A model generated the notes under the pieces. That model saw nothing but the letters and a program-made list of their open reading frames with translations. It was not told the DNA's origin and did no database searches. Below are positions 10,168 to 17,726 of a stretch of 64,000 nucleotides of DNA, one piece after another. Origin of the DNA: Brevundimonas sp. M20 (lineage in GTDB: Bacteria > Pseudomonadota > Alphaproteobacteria > Caulobacterales > Caulobacteraceae); NCBI RefSeq assembly GCF_006547065.1, contig NZ_CP041243.1, positions 1,007,001 through 1,071,000 on the forward strand, written 5' to 3'. Position numbers and translations under genes: made by a program. Position 1 is the first letter of the stretch. Every line of letters begins with the position of its first letter.

Positions 10168-10181
10168 TGTTAGCGCTATCT
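10168..10181. promoter_or_regulatory. LacI-family operator resembling the Caulobacter XylR site
   Basis: TGTTAGCGCTATCT contains the 8-bp palindrome TAGCGCTA at 10171-10178. From memory it is nearly identical to the operator of the Caulobacter xylose promoter (TGTTAGCGCTACCA). It lies 28 nt upstream of the GH74 start, just downstream of a plausible minus-strand GTGACA-N16-TCTAGA promoter, and upstream of a plausible plus-strand TTGACG-N18-CATATT (10191-10220) that would serve dgoK. Control of xyloglucan genes by xylose is inferred. Confidence 0.6.
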
Positions 10182-10342
10182 AGAATGACCTTGACGGATT
10201 TGTCACCCATGAAGCATATTTGCATTGGTGAAAACGCGATCCCTGCTGAAAGGTCGACCGGCTGGAAAGCCTTCGGCCCTTCCCTCAGCGGCTTCGCGGC
10301 GGTCCGGCGGTCTCCCTATTGCTCCGGGCCGTGAACTTTAAT

Positions 10343-10378
10343 CGGCGCGGCGGTCATCGCCGCGCCGTTCCTTTTCCG
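10343..10378 (+). terminator. Terminator-like hairpin in the dgoK leader
   Basis: A perfect 10-bp stem (CGGCGCGGCG / CGCCGCGCCG) with loop GTCAT is followed by TTCCTTTT. It ends only about 15 nt before the dgoK ATG and no + strand gene precedes it, so it may be an attenuator rather than a gene-end terminator. Confidence 0.5.
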
Positions 10379-10392
10379 CTAGTCCGGATATC

Positions 10393-11274
10393 ATGAGTAC
10401 AGCGACAGCCCTGATCGGCGTGGACTGGGGGTCCAGCAATCTGCGGGTCTTCCGCATGGGCGCGGAGGGAACAGTTCTGGATCGCCGCGCGGACGGGCGA
10501 GGAGCCTCGACCTTGGCGTCCCATCAGTTCGCCGATGTCCTGACCGAAGTCGCCGCCGACTGGCTGGCGGAAGATTTGCCGGTCATCGTCTGCGGCATGG
10601 CGGGCGCGCGTGGCCGGTGGCTGGAGGCGCCCTATGCGCCCTGTCCCGCCGGTCTGGACGACATCGCCAGTTATGCGGTGACGCCCGCCGATGCACCCGA
10701 GGTCCGCATTCTGCCCGGGGTGGCGGTGTGGCGTGACGGCTGTCTGGACGACGTCATGCGCGGCGAAGAGACCCAGTTGTTCGGTCTGGACGCCGGGTTT
10801 GATCGCGTCATTGCACCGGGCACCCACAGCAAGTGGGCGCGGCTGGAAAGCGGACGCATCGTCGATTTCAGCACCCATATGACCGGCGAACTGTTCGCCG
10901 CGCTGAGCGTCAGTCCTTCGTTCGTCGGCGGGGTTGCCGGAACCGACGACGCGGCCTTCGAGGCAGGTGTTCTGGCAGGTCTGGAGGACGGTCCTCTGGG
11001 GCAAAGCCTGTTCGGGACCCGTGTCGGCATGCTGGCCGGGCGCGTTGCGCCGACGGGTTTGCAGGACTACCTGTCCGGCATGTTGATCGGCGCCGAGATC
11101 GCGGGCGAGGCGCGTGAGGGCCTGACCGGGCGGATCGCCCTGCTCGGCGCCCCGGCGCTGGTCACCCGGTATCGACAGGCGTTGGCGCTGGCCGGACTTG
11201 GGGATGTGGCGGTCGCGGACGTGGATGCGGCCACCGCCGCCGGTCTGTGGCGAACGTGGAAGGCGATGCGATGA
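10393..11274 (+). CDS. dgoK: 2-dehydro-3-deoxygalactonokinase
   Basis: 293 aa, with the sugar-kinase N-terminal phosphate motif IGVDWGSSNLRVFRM and the DgoK block APGTHSKWARLESGRIVDFSTH cut across residues 135-165. It phosphorylates 2-keto-3-deoxy-galactonate to the 6-phospho form in the cytoplasm (De Ley-Doudoroff pathway). It overlaps dgoA by 4 nt (ATGA). Placement beside xyloglucan genes suggests it consumes galactose freed by the GH35 enzyme, although galactose dehydrogenase and the dehydratase are not in this window. Confidence 0.92.
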   Translation: MSTATALIGVDWGSSNLRVFRMGAEGTVLDRRADGRGASTLASHQFADVLTEVAADWLAEDLPVIVCGMAGARGRWLEAPYAPCPAGLDDIASYAVTPADAPEVRILPGVAVWRDGCLDDVMRGEETQLFGLDAGFDRVIAPGTHSKWARLESGRIVDFSTHMTGELFAALSVSPSFVGGVAGTDDAAFEAGVLAGLEDGPLGQSLFGTRVGMLAGRVAPTGLQDYLSGMLIGAEIAGEAREGLTGRIALLGAPALVTRYRQALALAGLGDVAVADVDAATAAGLWRTWKAMR

Positions 11275-11903
11275 CTGCGAAAATTCTGGAGCGTCTCGAC
11301 GCCCTGCCTCTGGTGGCCATCCTGCGCGGACTGACGCCGGAGGACGCTGTCGATGTCGGCGAGGCCCTGCTGGCGGCGGGCTTCACCTGCCTCGAGGTGC
11401 CGCTGAACTCGCCCCGTCCGCTGGAGAGCATCCGCCTGCTGCGCGAGGCGCTTGGCGATCGCGCGGTGGTCGGCGCGGGCACGGTCCTGACGCCCGGTGC
11501 GGTCCGGGATGTCGTCAAGGCGAGGGGCCAGATCATCATTTCCCCCAACGCCGACGCCGATGTGATCCGCGAGACCATCGCGGTCGACGCCCTGTCCATG
11601 CCCGGCGTCTTCACCGCCACCGAGGCGTTCGCCGCGCTGAAGGCCGGGGCGCAGGTGCTGAAGCTGTTTCCGTCCGAGATCGCCGGCCCGGCCGGGCTGA
11701 AGGCCTTGCGCGCGGTCTTGCCGGTGGATCAGCGACTCTATGCTGTCGGAGGTGTGACGCCGGACAATCTGGCGGGCTGGAAAGCGGCGGGCGCATCGGG
11801 CTTCGGCATCGGTGGGGCGCTGTTCAAACCGGGCATGACCGCATCGGATGTCGGAGAGCGGGCGCGCGCCTTCGTGAGCGCATGGAACGCGACGCAGGGC
11901 TAG
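11271..11903 (+). CDS. dgoA: 2-dehydro-3-deoxy-6-phosphogalactonate aldolase
   Basis: 210 aa KDPG/KDPGal class I aldolase. PLVAILRGLTPEDA holds the catalytic-site Glu/Arg region, EVPLNSP is the DgoA-type variant, and QVLKLFPSE contains the Schiff-base Lys (about residue 130). It splits KDPGal to pyruvate and glyceraldehyde 3-phosphate. The ATG at 11271 is preferred because it overlaps the dgoK stop as ATGA; an in-frame start at 11247 would lie inside dgoK. The EVPLNSP motif and the dgoK neighbour favour DgoA over Eda. Confidence 0.9.
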   Translation: MTAKILERLDALPLVAILRGLTPEDAVDVGEALLAAGFTCLEVPLNSPRPLESIRLLREALGDRAVVGAGTVLTPGAVRDVVKARGQIIISPNADADVIRETIAVDALSMPGVFTATEAFAALKAGAQVLKLFPSEIAGPAGLKALRAVLPVDQRLYAVGGVTPDNLAGWKAAGASGFGIGGALFKPGMTASDVGERARAFVSAWNATQG

Positions 11904-11994
11904 CCTCGACCGTCCGGGGAGCGTAGCAGTCCGCGCCTGTCGCAGGGCTGTCGCGCTGAAGCGCTAGGCGGCTGCGACCGCAGGAGATGCTTCA

Positions 11995-13710
11995 GTGATC
12001 CGAGTCCCCACGACCTTTGTCGCCGCCGCCGCCCTGATGGCTCTGGGCGGGTGCGCCACAGTCCAGAGCTGGCTGCCGAAGGGAGAGGCGCAAGCGGCGT
12101 CCACCGTCGCCCCCGCACCGGCTGCTGTCACGGAATCGACCTCCCGCCCGACGGTGGTGGTGACTATCGTCATCGACCAGTTCAGCGCCAATCTTTTCAA
12201 CCAGTATCGGGACAACTTCAGCGGCGGGCTGGCGACGCTGGCGCAGCAGGGGCGGGTCCATGCCAACGGCTTCCAGCAGCACGGCCTCACCGAGACCTGC
12301 CCCGGCCACTCCACGGTCCTGACCGGTATGAACCCGGCCCGCACCGGCATTCCGGCCAACGACTGGATAGATCCGGCGACGGGCAAGGAAGTCTACTGCC
12401 TGTTCGCGCCCCAGAACCATCTGGCCCATGGCGATGACACCACAGACAACGGCGTCGTCGGTCCGGAGCAACTTCAGGCCACGACCCTGGCGGACTGGCT
12501 GAAGACCGCCAGCCCGCAGAGCCGGGTCTATGCCGTGTCGGGCAAGGATCGCGGGGCGATCAATCTGAACGGCCATCTCGGCGACGGCGCCTTCTGGTAT
12601 ACGGACGGCTTTGGCTTCACGACCTATGTGGAGCCGGGCCAGATGGCGCAGGATCGCCTGCAGCCCGTCGCCGCCCTGAACAGCCGGATCGCCGAACGTC
12701 TGCGGGTCACGCCGCCGCACTGGACGATCCAGCACGACGCCTGCCGTGGCTTGGACGGTCAGTGGATGATCAACGGCCGGACCTTCAACTCGTCCCTGCC
12801 TCCGGAAAACCTGAAGCTGGACACCTCGCCCATGCTGGATGAGCTGACGCTGGAGGCCGCGACCGAGCTGCTGGAGACGAAGCAACTGGGCCGTCGCGGC
12901 GTGGTGGATATGCTGGGCGTCAGCCTGTCGGGCACGGACCGCATCGGACACACCTTCGGCACCCAGGGGCCGGAGATGTGTGAGCAGATGTATCGTCTGG
13001 ACGCCGCTCTCGGGCAGTTCCTGCAGCGCCTGCCGCAGGGCGCGATCGTGGTGCTGACCGCCGATCATGGCGGCTCGGACTTCGTCGAGCGTCTGGCTGT
13101 GCGTGGCTATCCTCACGCCCACCGTTTCGACGTCCGCCGTCTGGCCGCGATCAATGAAACGCTGAAGGCGCAGTTCGGTCTGGCCGACAATCCGCTGGCG
13201 TCGGGCGGCAGTGGGCTGGTGGTCGGCGACAAGGATCTGAAGGGCCTGCCCGAGCCGCTGCGCACCCGCGTGGTCGAGGCCGCCCTGCCGCTGCTGCGCG
13301 CCAATCCGGATATCGCCTTCGCCGAAAGCCGTGAGGTCCTGCTGGCCGAGTCCACGCCGCCCGCCGACCTGACCCCGGACCTGATGACCGTGCGCCAGCG
13401 CATGCGTCTGTCGACCGTCGCGGGTCGTTCGCCGGACATCGTCATCGCTCTGAGCGAGAACGTCGTGACCGGCGGTCGTGTGGGCGCGACAATCGCCAAC
13501 CACGGCACGCCCTGGGATTATGATCGCCGCGTGCCGATCATCTTCTGGTGGCCGGGCGCGGAGGGTCAGGAGCGGTTCCTGCCCATCCGCACCATCGACA
13601 TCGCCCCGACCCTGGCGCCGATCATCGGCGTGCAGGCTCCGGCGGGGCTGGATGGCCGCTGCATCGACCTGCAGGCGCCCGGCGGCTCCACCTGTCCGAC
13701 GGGCCGGTGA
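11995..13710 (+). CDS. PafA/SPAP-like alkaline phosphatase lipoprotein
   Basis: 571 aa with a GTG start preceded by AGGAG 8 nt upstream. Lipobox ALGGC near residue 20 predicts an outer-membrane or periplasmic lipoprotein. Metal-site motifs of the alkaline phosphatase superfamily are present: VIDQF (Asp), GLTETCPGHSTV (nucleophile Thr about 99 or 101), SGTDRIGH, TADHGG and ANHGTPWDYD. The Thr nucleophile and the broad layout match PafA/SPAP phosphomonoesterases rather than PhoA. It follows dgoA by 91 nt with no terminator seen. Phosphodiesterase activity (type I PDE/NPP family) is the alternative. Confidence 0.82.
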   Translation: MIRVPTTFVAAAALMALGGCATVQSWLPKGEAQAASTVAPAPAAVTESTSRPTVVVTIVIDQFSANLFNQYRDNFSGGLATLAQQGRVHANGFQQHGLTETCPGHSTVLTGMNPARTGIPANDWIDPATGKEVYCLFAPQNHLAHGDDTTDNGVVGPEQLQATTLADWLKTASPQSRVYAVSGKDRGAINLNGHLGDGAFWYTDGFGFTTYVEPGQMAQDRLQPVAALNSRIAERLRVTPPHWTIQHDACRGLDGQWMINGRTFNSSLPPENLKLDTSPMLDELTLEAATELLETKQLGRRGVVDMLGVSLSGTDRIGHTFGTQGPEMCEQMYRLDAALGQFLQRLPQGAIVVLTADHGGSDFVERLAVRGYPHAHRFDVRRLAAINETLKAQFGLADNPLASGGSGLVVGDKDLKGLPEPLRTRVVEAALPLLRANPDIAFAESREVLLAESTPPADLTPDLMTVRQRMRLSTVAGRSPDIVIALSENVVTGGRVGATIANHGTPWDYDRRVPIIFWWPGAEGQERFLPIRTIDIAPTLAPIIGVQAPAGLDGRCIDLQAPGGSTCPTGR

Positions 13711-13814
13711 GGCGGGTTCATAAACTCGTGTTTCGAGGACACAGAGCGGCCTTACCCGCTTCGCCTTTCACAGGCACAAGGGGCTCGCACTCGTAAAAAG
13801 ACCAGAGCCACACG

Positions 13815-15257
13815 ATGAACAGAGCCCGGCGCGCCCGTATTGTCGCCACCCTTGGACCCGCCAGTCGGGCCCCCGGGACGGTGAAGGCGCTCGCCCAAGC
13901 GGGTGTGGACGTCTTTCGCCTGAACTTCAGCCACGGCTCGCATGAAGATCACGCCGCCGCCCTGAAGGCCGTGCGCGGTGCCGAGATGGCGCTGAAGCGT
14001 CCGCTGGGCGTTCTGGCTGACCTGCAGGGGCCCAAGCTGCGGCTGGGCCGCTTCGCTGACGTCGAGATCGACGTGGCGCCGGGGCACAAGATGCGCTTCG
14101 ACCTCGACCCGACGCCGGGCGACGCGACGCGGGTGCAGATGCCGCACCCCGAAATCTTCCGGGCCCTGCGTACCGGCATGTTGCTGCTGCTGGATGACGG
14201 CCGGGTGCGGCTGCGCGTCGGCGAGCGCACGGATGAGTGGGCCGACGTCACGGTCGAGAGCGGCTCCAAGCTTTCGGACCGCAAGGGCGTGGCGGTGCCG
14301 GAGGCGGTGATCCCGGTCTCGGCCCTGACGCCCAAGGATCGCGAGGATCTGGCCTTCGCCCTGCGGATCGGGGTCGACTGGGTCGCCCTCAGCTTCGTTC
14401 AGAAGGCCGAGGACATGGCCGAGCTGAAGCAGCTGGTGAAGGGCAGGGCCGCCTGTCTGGCCAAGATCGAGAAGCCGCAGGCTCTGGAACAGCTGGAGAG
14501 CATTCTGGACTACTGCGACGGCGTCATGGTCGCCCGTGGCGATCTGGGCGTGGAGCTGGAGCCTGAAGAGGTGCCGGTCGCGCAGAAGCAGATCATCCGC
14601 GCCGCCCGCGACCGCGGCGTGCCGGTGATCGTCGCGACCCAGATGCTGGAATCGATGACCAGCGCCCCGGCGCCGACCCGGGCTGAAGCCTCCGACGTGG
14701 CCAACGCCGCCTATGAGGGCGCGGACGCCCTGATGCTTTCGGCCGAGACCGCCTCGGGCCAGTATCCGCTGGAGGCCGTCTCGGTGATGAGCCGGATCAT
14801 CGAGCGGGTCGAGAGCGATCCCCTGTGGCCCAGCCTGATGGACGCTGAACATGCGGGCATGCACGACTTCGACGCCGACGCCCTCGTGGCCGCCGCGCGC
14901 AAGGCGGCGGAGGCCCAGTCGACGGCCTGTATCGTGGTCTTCACCACCCTTGGCGGGACGGCCCGGCGCATGGCCCGTGAGCGGCCGTTGCAGCCGGTGC
15001 TGGCTCTGACCCCGAACCCCGACACCGCCCGCCGTCTGGCTCTGGTCTGGGGGCTGGAGACGCGGCTGGGCAAGGAGCCGACCTCGCTGGAGGACGTCAC
15101 CGAGGACGCCGTGAACAGCGCCATGACCTATGGTCTGGCCGAGCCCGGGCAGCGCATCCTGATCCTGGCGGGAACGCCCTTCGGCGCGCCGGGGGCTGCG
15201 AATCTGCTGCGTCTGGCCCATGCTCCGACGAAGAAGGGCGGCAAGGGGCGCGCCTGA
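13815..15257 (+). CDS. pyk: Pyruvate kinase
   Basis: 480 aa, the usual length for the bacterial enzyme. Typical blocks are RRARIVATLGPASR at the N-terminus, VDVFRLNFSHGSHEDH, LADLQGPKLRLGRF, the metal/phosphoryl region CLAKIEKPQALE, MVARGDLGVE and VATQMLESMTSAPAPTRAE. It makes pyruvate and ATP from PEP at the end of Entner-Doudoroff glycolysis. The 104-nt upstream gap shows no clear promoter. The adenine methylase follows after 21 nt, so the two may be cotranscribed. Confidence 0.95.
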   Translation: MNRARRARIVATLGPASRAPGTVKALAQAGVDVFRLNFSHGSHEDHAAALKAVRGAEMALKRPLGVLADLQGPKLRLGRFADVEIDVAPGHKMRFDLDPTPGDATRVQMPHPEIFRALRTGMLLLLDDGRVRLRVGERTDEWADVTVESGSKLSDRKGVAVPEAVIPVSALTPKDREDLAFALRIGVDWVALSFVQKAEDMAELKQLVKGRAACLAKIEKPQALEQLESILDYCDGVMVARGDLGVELEPEEVPVAQKQIIRAARDRGVPVIVATQMLESMTSAPAPTRAEASDVANAAYEGADALMLSAETASGQYPLEAVSVMSRIIERVESDPLWPSLMDAEHAGMHDFDADALVAAARKAAEAQSTACIVVFTTLGGTARRMARERPLQPVLALTPNPDTARRLALVWGLETRLGKEPTSLEDVTEDAVNSAMTYGLAEPGQRILILAGTPFGAPGAANLLRLAHAPTKKGGKGRA

Positions 15258-15278
15258 TCCCTCGCGAGGGGAGGCGAC

Positions 15279-16319
15279 GTGATCAAGTACATCGGCTCCA
15301 AACGCGCCCTGCTGGGTCAGGTGTCGGCTGCGGTCGCCGCCCTGCTGCCGCAGGGGGGAGCTGTGTGCGACCTGTTCTCCGGCTCGGCCCGCGTGGGCCA
15401 TGCGCTGAAGGGGCAGGGCTTCCGGGTCTGGTCCAATGACCACAATGCCTATGCGCATACCCTCGCCACCGCCTATGTGCAGGCGGATCGGCAGCGCTGG
15501 CTGGAACGGGCCGAGGCGGTTCTGACGGACCTGCGCGCGGTGAAGCCCGAGGCGGGCTGGTTCACCAAGGCCTTCTGCGAGGACGCCCGCTTCTTCCATC
15601 CCGACAACGGCGCCGTCATCGACGCCATGCGCGAGCGGATCGCGACGCTGGCGCTGGAGCCTGAGCTGGAGGCCATCGCGCTGGTGGCCCTGATGGAGGC
15701 GGCGGACCGGGTCGATTCCACGGCCGGTCTGCAGATGGCCTATATGAAGTCCTGGGCGCCGCGGGCGCTGAAGCCGCTGGAGCTGCGGATGCCCGACATC
15801 CTGCCGGGCGTGGCGGGCGGGCCGTGCAAGGCGACGCATGCGGATGCCGTCGCCATCGCGCCCGAGATCGAAGCCGATCTGGTCTATCTGGACCCGCCGT
15901 ACAATCAGCATTCCTACCTCGGGAACTACCACTGCTGGGAAAGTCTGGTCCTGTGGGACAAGCCCGAGACCTATGGGGTGGCGAACAAGCGGATCGACGT
16001 GAAGACCCGCAAGAGCGCCTTCAACAGCCGCCCCGGTATCGGTCCGGCGCTGGAGAGCGTGATCGCCGATCTGAAGGCCCCCAATCTGGTCGTGTCCTTC
16101 AATGACGAGGGCTATCTGAGCCGGGAGCAACTGGTGGCCATGCTGTCCGCCCGGGGCGAGGTGCAGGTGATCGAGATCGCCCGGCCCCGCTACGTCGGCG
16201 CCCGCATCGGCATCCATAACCCCAAGGGGGAGAAGGTCGGGGCGGTCGGGCGACTGCGGAACGTCGAGTATCTGTTCGTGGTCGGCGAGCGCCGGATCGA
16301 GATCGCCGACGCCGCCTGA
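15279..16319 (+). CDS. D12-class DNA adenine methylase (orphan)
   Basis: 346 aa. The N-terminal SAM motif is variant (KYIGSKRALL, then CDLFSGSARVGHALK) and the catalytic motif is LDPPYNQHSYLGNYH, typical of class D12 (Dam-like) N6-adenine methyltransferases. A GTG start at 15279 has a purine-rich GGGGAGGCG in front. No restriction endonuclease or specificity gene is adjacent, so it is an orphan methylase or lacks its partner. The recognition sequence is not readable; it is a different class from CcrM. The reading frame is intact. Confidence 0.88.
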   Translation: MIKYIGSKRALLGQVSAAVAALLPQGGAVCDLFSGSARVGHALKGQGFRVWSNDHNAYAHTLATAYVQADRQRWLERAEAVLTDLRAVKPEAGWFTKAFCEDARFFHPDNGAVIDAMRERIATLALEPELEAIALVALMEAADRVDSTAGLQMAYMKSWAPRALKPLELRMPDILPGVAGGPCKATHADAVAIAPEIEADLVYLDPPYNQHSYLGNYHCWESLVLWDKPETYGVANKRIDVKTRKSAFNSRPGIGPALESVIADLKAPNLVVSFNDEGYLSREQLVAMLSARGEVQVIEIARPRYVGARIGIHNPKGEKVGAVGRLRNVEYLFVVGERRIEIADAA

Positions 16320-16332
16320 GGCGGGGGCGAAG

Positions 16333-16357
16333 GGAACGGCTTGAGTCCAGGACCGTT
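16333..16357 (+). promoter_or_regulatory. EcfG-type (general stress) promoter
   Basis: GGAAC at 16333-16337 and CGTT at 16354-16357 are separated by exactly 16 nt, a full match to the alphaproteobacterial EcfG consensus GGAAC-N16/17-CGTT. The ATG of the small membrane protein is only 9 nt downstream, so the transcript would be nearly leaderless or the true start is a later Met. Confidence 0.7.
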
Positions 16358-16366
16358 CAGTCGGGC

Positions 16367-16630
16367 ATGGACACGCTGCACATGACCCCCTCGCGCCGCA
16401 TGGAAGGCGTTCGCGCCTACGACCGGGCCGCCGATGCGTTCGGCGTCGTCAGCTGGAAGGCGCCTTCGGCCCCTCGCTTCGATCACCGTCCCGCCAACGA
16501 TACGGCGCCGGTCCCCGAACCGACCCTCGGCGAGATGGCGCGGGCCATTCCCGGCTGGGCCGTCATCGTCGGCGGTGGCGTGGTCGCGGCCCTGATGGGC
16601 GCCATGCTGGGCGGGGCGCTTCATATCTAG
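16367..16630 (+). CDS. Small membrane protein, probable general-stress gene
   Basis: 87 aa, no recognised family. The soluble N-terminal 60 residues are followed by one C-terminal hydrophobic segment ([21 protein letters not shown]), so it is probably a tail-anchored inner membrane protein. Its EcfG-type promoter suggests induction under general stress. Starts at Met1, Met6 (16382) or Met12 (16400) are all possible; Met1 would be almost leaderless. The stop overlaps the end of the convergent rnhB gene by 4 nt. Confidence 0.6.
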   Translation: MDTLHMTPSRRMEGVRAYDRAADAFGVVSWKAPSAPRFDHRPANDTAPVPEPTLGEMARAIPGWAVIVGGGVVAALMGAMLGGALHI

Positions 16631-17253
16631 CCCTCAAGCAGCGCCTTCACCGGTCCCCATGTCCGACGGTGTTCGGGGCAGGGGCCGTGCAGCCTGAGCG
16701 CCTCAGCGTGGATCGGGGCGTTGTAGCCCTTGTGCCGGGCGAAGCCGTAGGCGGGGTAGAGGGCGTCCATCTCGATCATCACTCGATCCCGCGCCGTCTT
16801 GGCCAAGATCGAGGCCGCGGCGATCGATAGGGACAGGCTGTCGCCCTTGACGACCGTCTGGATCGGGCAGGGCAGGGGGAACCGGTAGTTCCCGTCCACC
16901 AGCGCCGCGACCGGCTGGACCGCCATGGCCTCGATGGCCCGGCACATGGCGAGGCCCGTTGCGCCGATGATGTTCAGCTCCTCGATCTCGCGGGCCGAGG
17001 CGAAGCCGACGCCCCAGGCGATGGCGCGGGCCTTGATCTCGGGCTCCAGCGCGGCGCGGCGCTTCCCGGTCAGGGCCTTGGAGTCGTCGATGCCGGGCGG
17101 CAGGTCGTCGGGGTTCAGGATCACCGCACCGGCGGACACCGGCCCGGCCCAAGGCCCACGCCCGGCCTCGTCCACGCCACAGACCAGACCGCCGGCGGAC
17201 TGGGCCAGCAGGGTCTCGAGGGCCAGGGTGGGGAAGGCGCGATCAGAACTCAC
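16627..17253 (-). CDS. rnhB: Ribonuclease HII
   Basis: 208 aa. The RNase HII motif [16 protein letters not shown] (catalytic Asp/Glu) is near residue 22, [11 protein letters not shown] near 57, and [11 protein letters not shown] and [13 protein letters not shown] follow. It cleaves RNA in RNA-DNA hybrids and removes misincorporated ribonucleotides. The GTG start overlaps the stop of an upstream tag remnant (GTGA), a sign that rnhB was once coupled to a full tag gene. Confidence 0.93.
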   Translation of the reverse strand: MSSDRAFPTLALETLLAQSAGGLVCGVDEAGRGPWAGPVSAGAVILNPDDLPPGIDDSKALTGKRRAALEPEIKARAIAWGVGFASAREIEELNIIGATGLAMCRAIEAMAVQPVAALVDGNYRFPLPCPIQTVVKGDSLSLSIAAASILAKTARDRVMIEMDALYPAYGFARHKGYNAPIHAEALRLHGPCPEHRRTWGPVKALLEG

Positions 17254-17351
17254 GGGCGGGCCATATCGCGGACGGCCTTGTGACGGAAGCAGGTCGTCTG
17301 GTGGTCGTTGACCATGCCGACCGCCTGCATCGAGGTAACTACAGTTGGCAT
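17250..17351 (-). pseudogene. Remnant of a tag gene (C-terminal fragment)
   Basis: The minus strand encodes a 33-residue open stretch whose last 27 residues ([20 protein letters not shown] and following) align with the C-terminal end of the intact Tag encoded at 17727-18344, whose matching segment is MQATGLVNDHPRSCFRYEEI. The zinc-ligand pair His-x3-Cys is kept. Only about half the residues match, so it is not a recent duplication. Its stop overlaps the rnhB GTG. Interpretation: the end of a former native tag gene left after replacement or insertion. Confidence 0.7.
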
Positions 17352-17402
17352 AACGAGTGACATCACATTTTGCCGAGAGCGGACCCGTTAGCGGTCAGAG
17401 AT

Positions 17403-17417
17403 GGGTGGGAAGCGGAC
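17403..17417. repeat. 15-bp direct repeat, left copy
   Basis: GGGTGGGAAGCGGAC occurs here and again at 17693-17707. The two copies bracket the small gene 17426-17656 and lie between the tag remnant and intact tag. Confidence 0.75.
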
Positions 17418-17425
17418 GGCACCTA

Positions 17426-17656
17426 TCAACGGGGCGGCTGTGCAACGTCCATGCGCTGCCAAGATTCGAACGGCACGCCAAACTCCTCAAAGCACAGCTC
17501 TTTTGCCAGCTTCCATGTGTCTTGCAGGTAGTCGCGCGTCGATGAATGAGGCCGCTCTGCCTCATAAACAAGGACGTAAACGCCCTCTTGTTGCTCGAAG
17601 AGATCGATGCGTTGGAAGCCGGATGTGTTGACGACGGAGCGATATACGACAGGCAT
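17426..17656 (-). CDS. Small hypothetical protein in a repeat-bounded insert
   Basis: 76 aa when started at the Met at 17656, giving MPVVYRSVVNTSGF at the N-terminus. The longer open frame upstream runs through the repeat at 17693-17707 and is unlikely to be coding. The C-terminal half (STRDYLQDTWKLAKELCFEE) resembles small uncharacterised proteins seen in other Caulobacterales, by recollection only. It has no signal peptide or membrane segment. It lies inside a segment that separates tag from rnhB and is bracketed by 15-bp direct repeats, suggesting acquisition as a unit. Confidence 0.55.
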   Translation of the reverse strand: MPVVYRSVVNTSGFQRIDLFEQQEGVYVLVYEAERPHSSTRDYLQDTWKLAKELCFEEFGVPFESWQRMDVAQPPR

Positions 17657-17681
17657 GGATCGAGCCTGACTGCTCGAAGCG

Positions 17682-17708
17682 ATGTCCGCAACGGGTGGGA
17701 AGCGGACA
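17682..17708. repeat. 15-bp direct repeat, right copy, with hairpin arms
   Basis: The second copy of GGGTGGGAAGCGGAC (17693-17707) lies within a longer inverted structure in which TGTCCGC and GCGGACA face each other across about 12 nt. This shape resembles dispersed hairpin repeats of alphaproteobacterial genomes. Confidence 0.6.
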
Positions 17709-17726
17709 GCTACAAAATACCGGAGG

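Noticed and set aside
10209..10334. 41-codon frame in the dgoK leader beginning MKHICIGENA
   Set aside because: No Shine-Dalgarno, no family, and its ATG overlaps the candidate -10 element. A leader peptide cannot be ruled out but is not supported.
11955..11972. AGCGCTA near 11960 as a second XylR-like operator
   Set aside because: Only the 6-bp AGCGCT core is symmetric and the flanks do not fit; expected by chance in GC-rich DNA.
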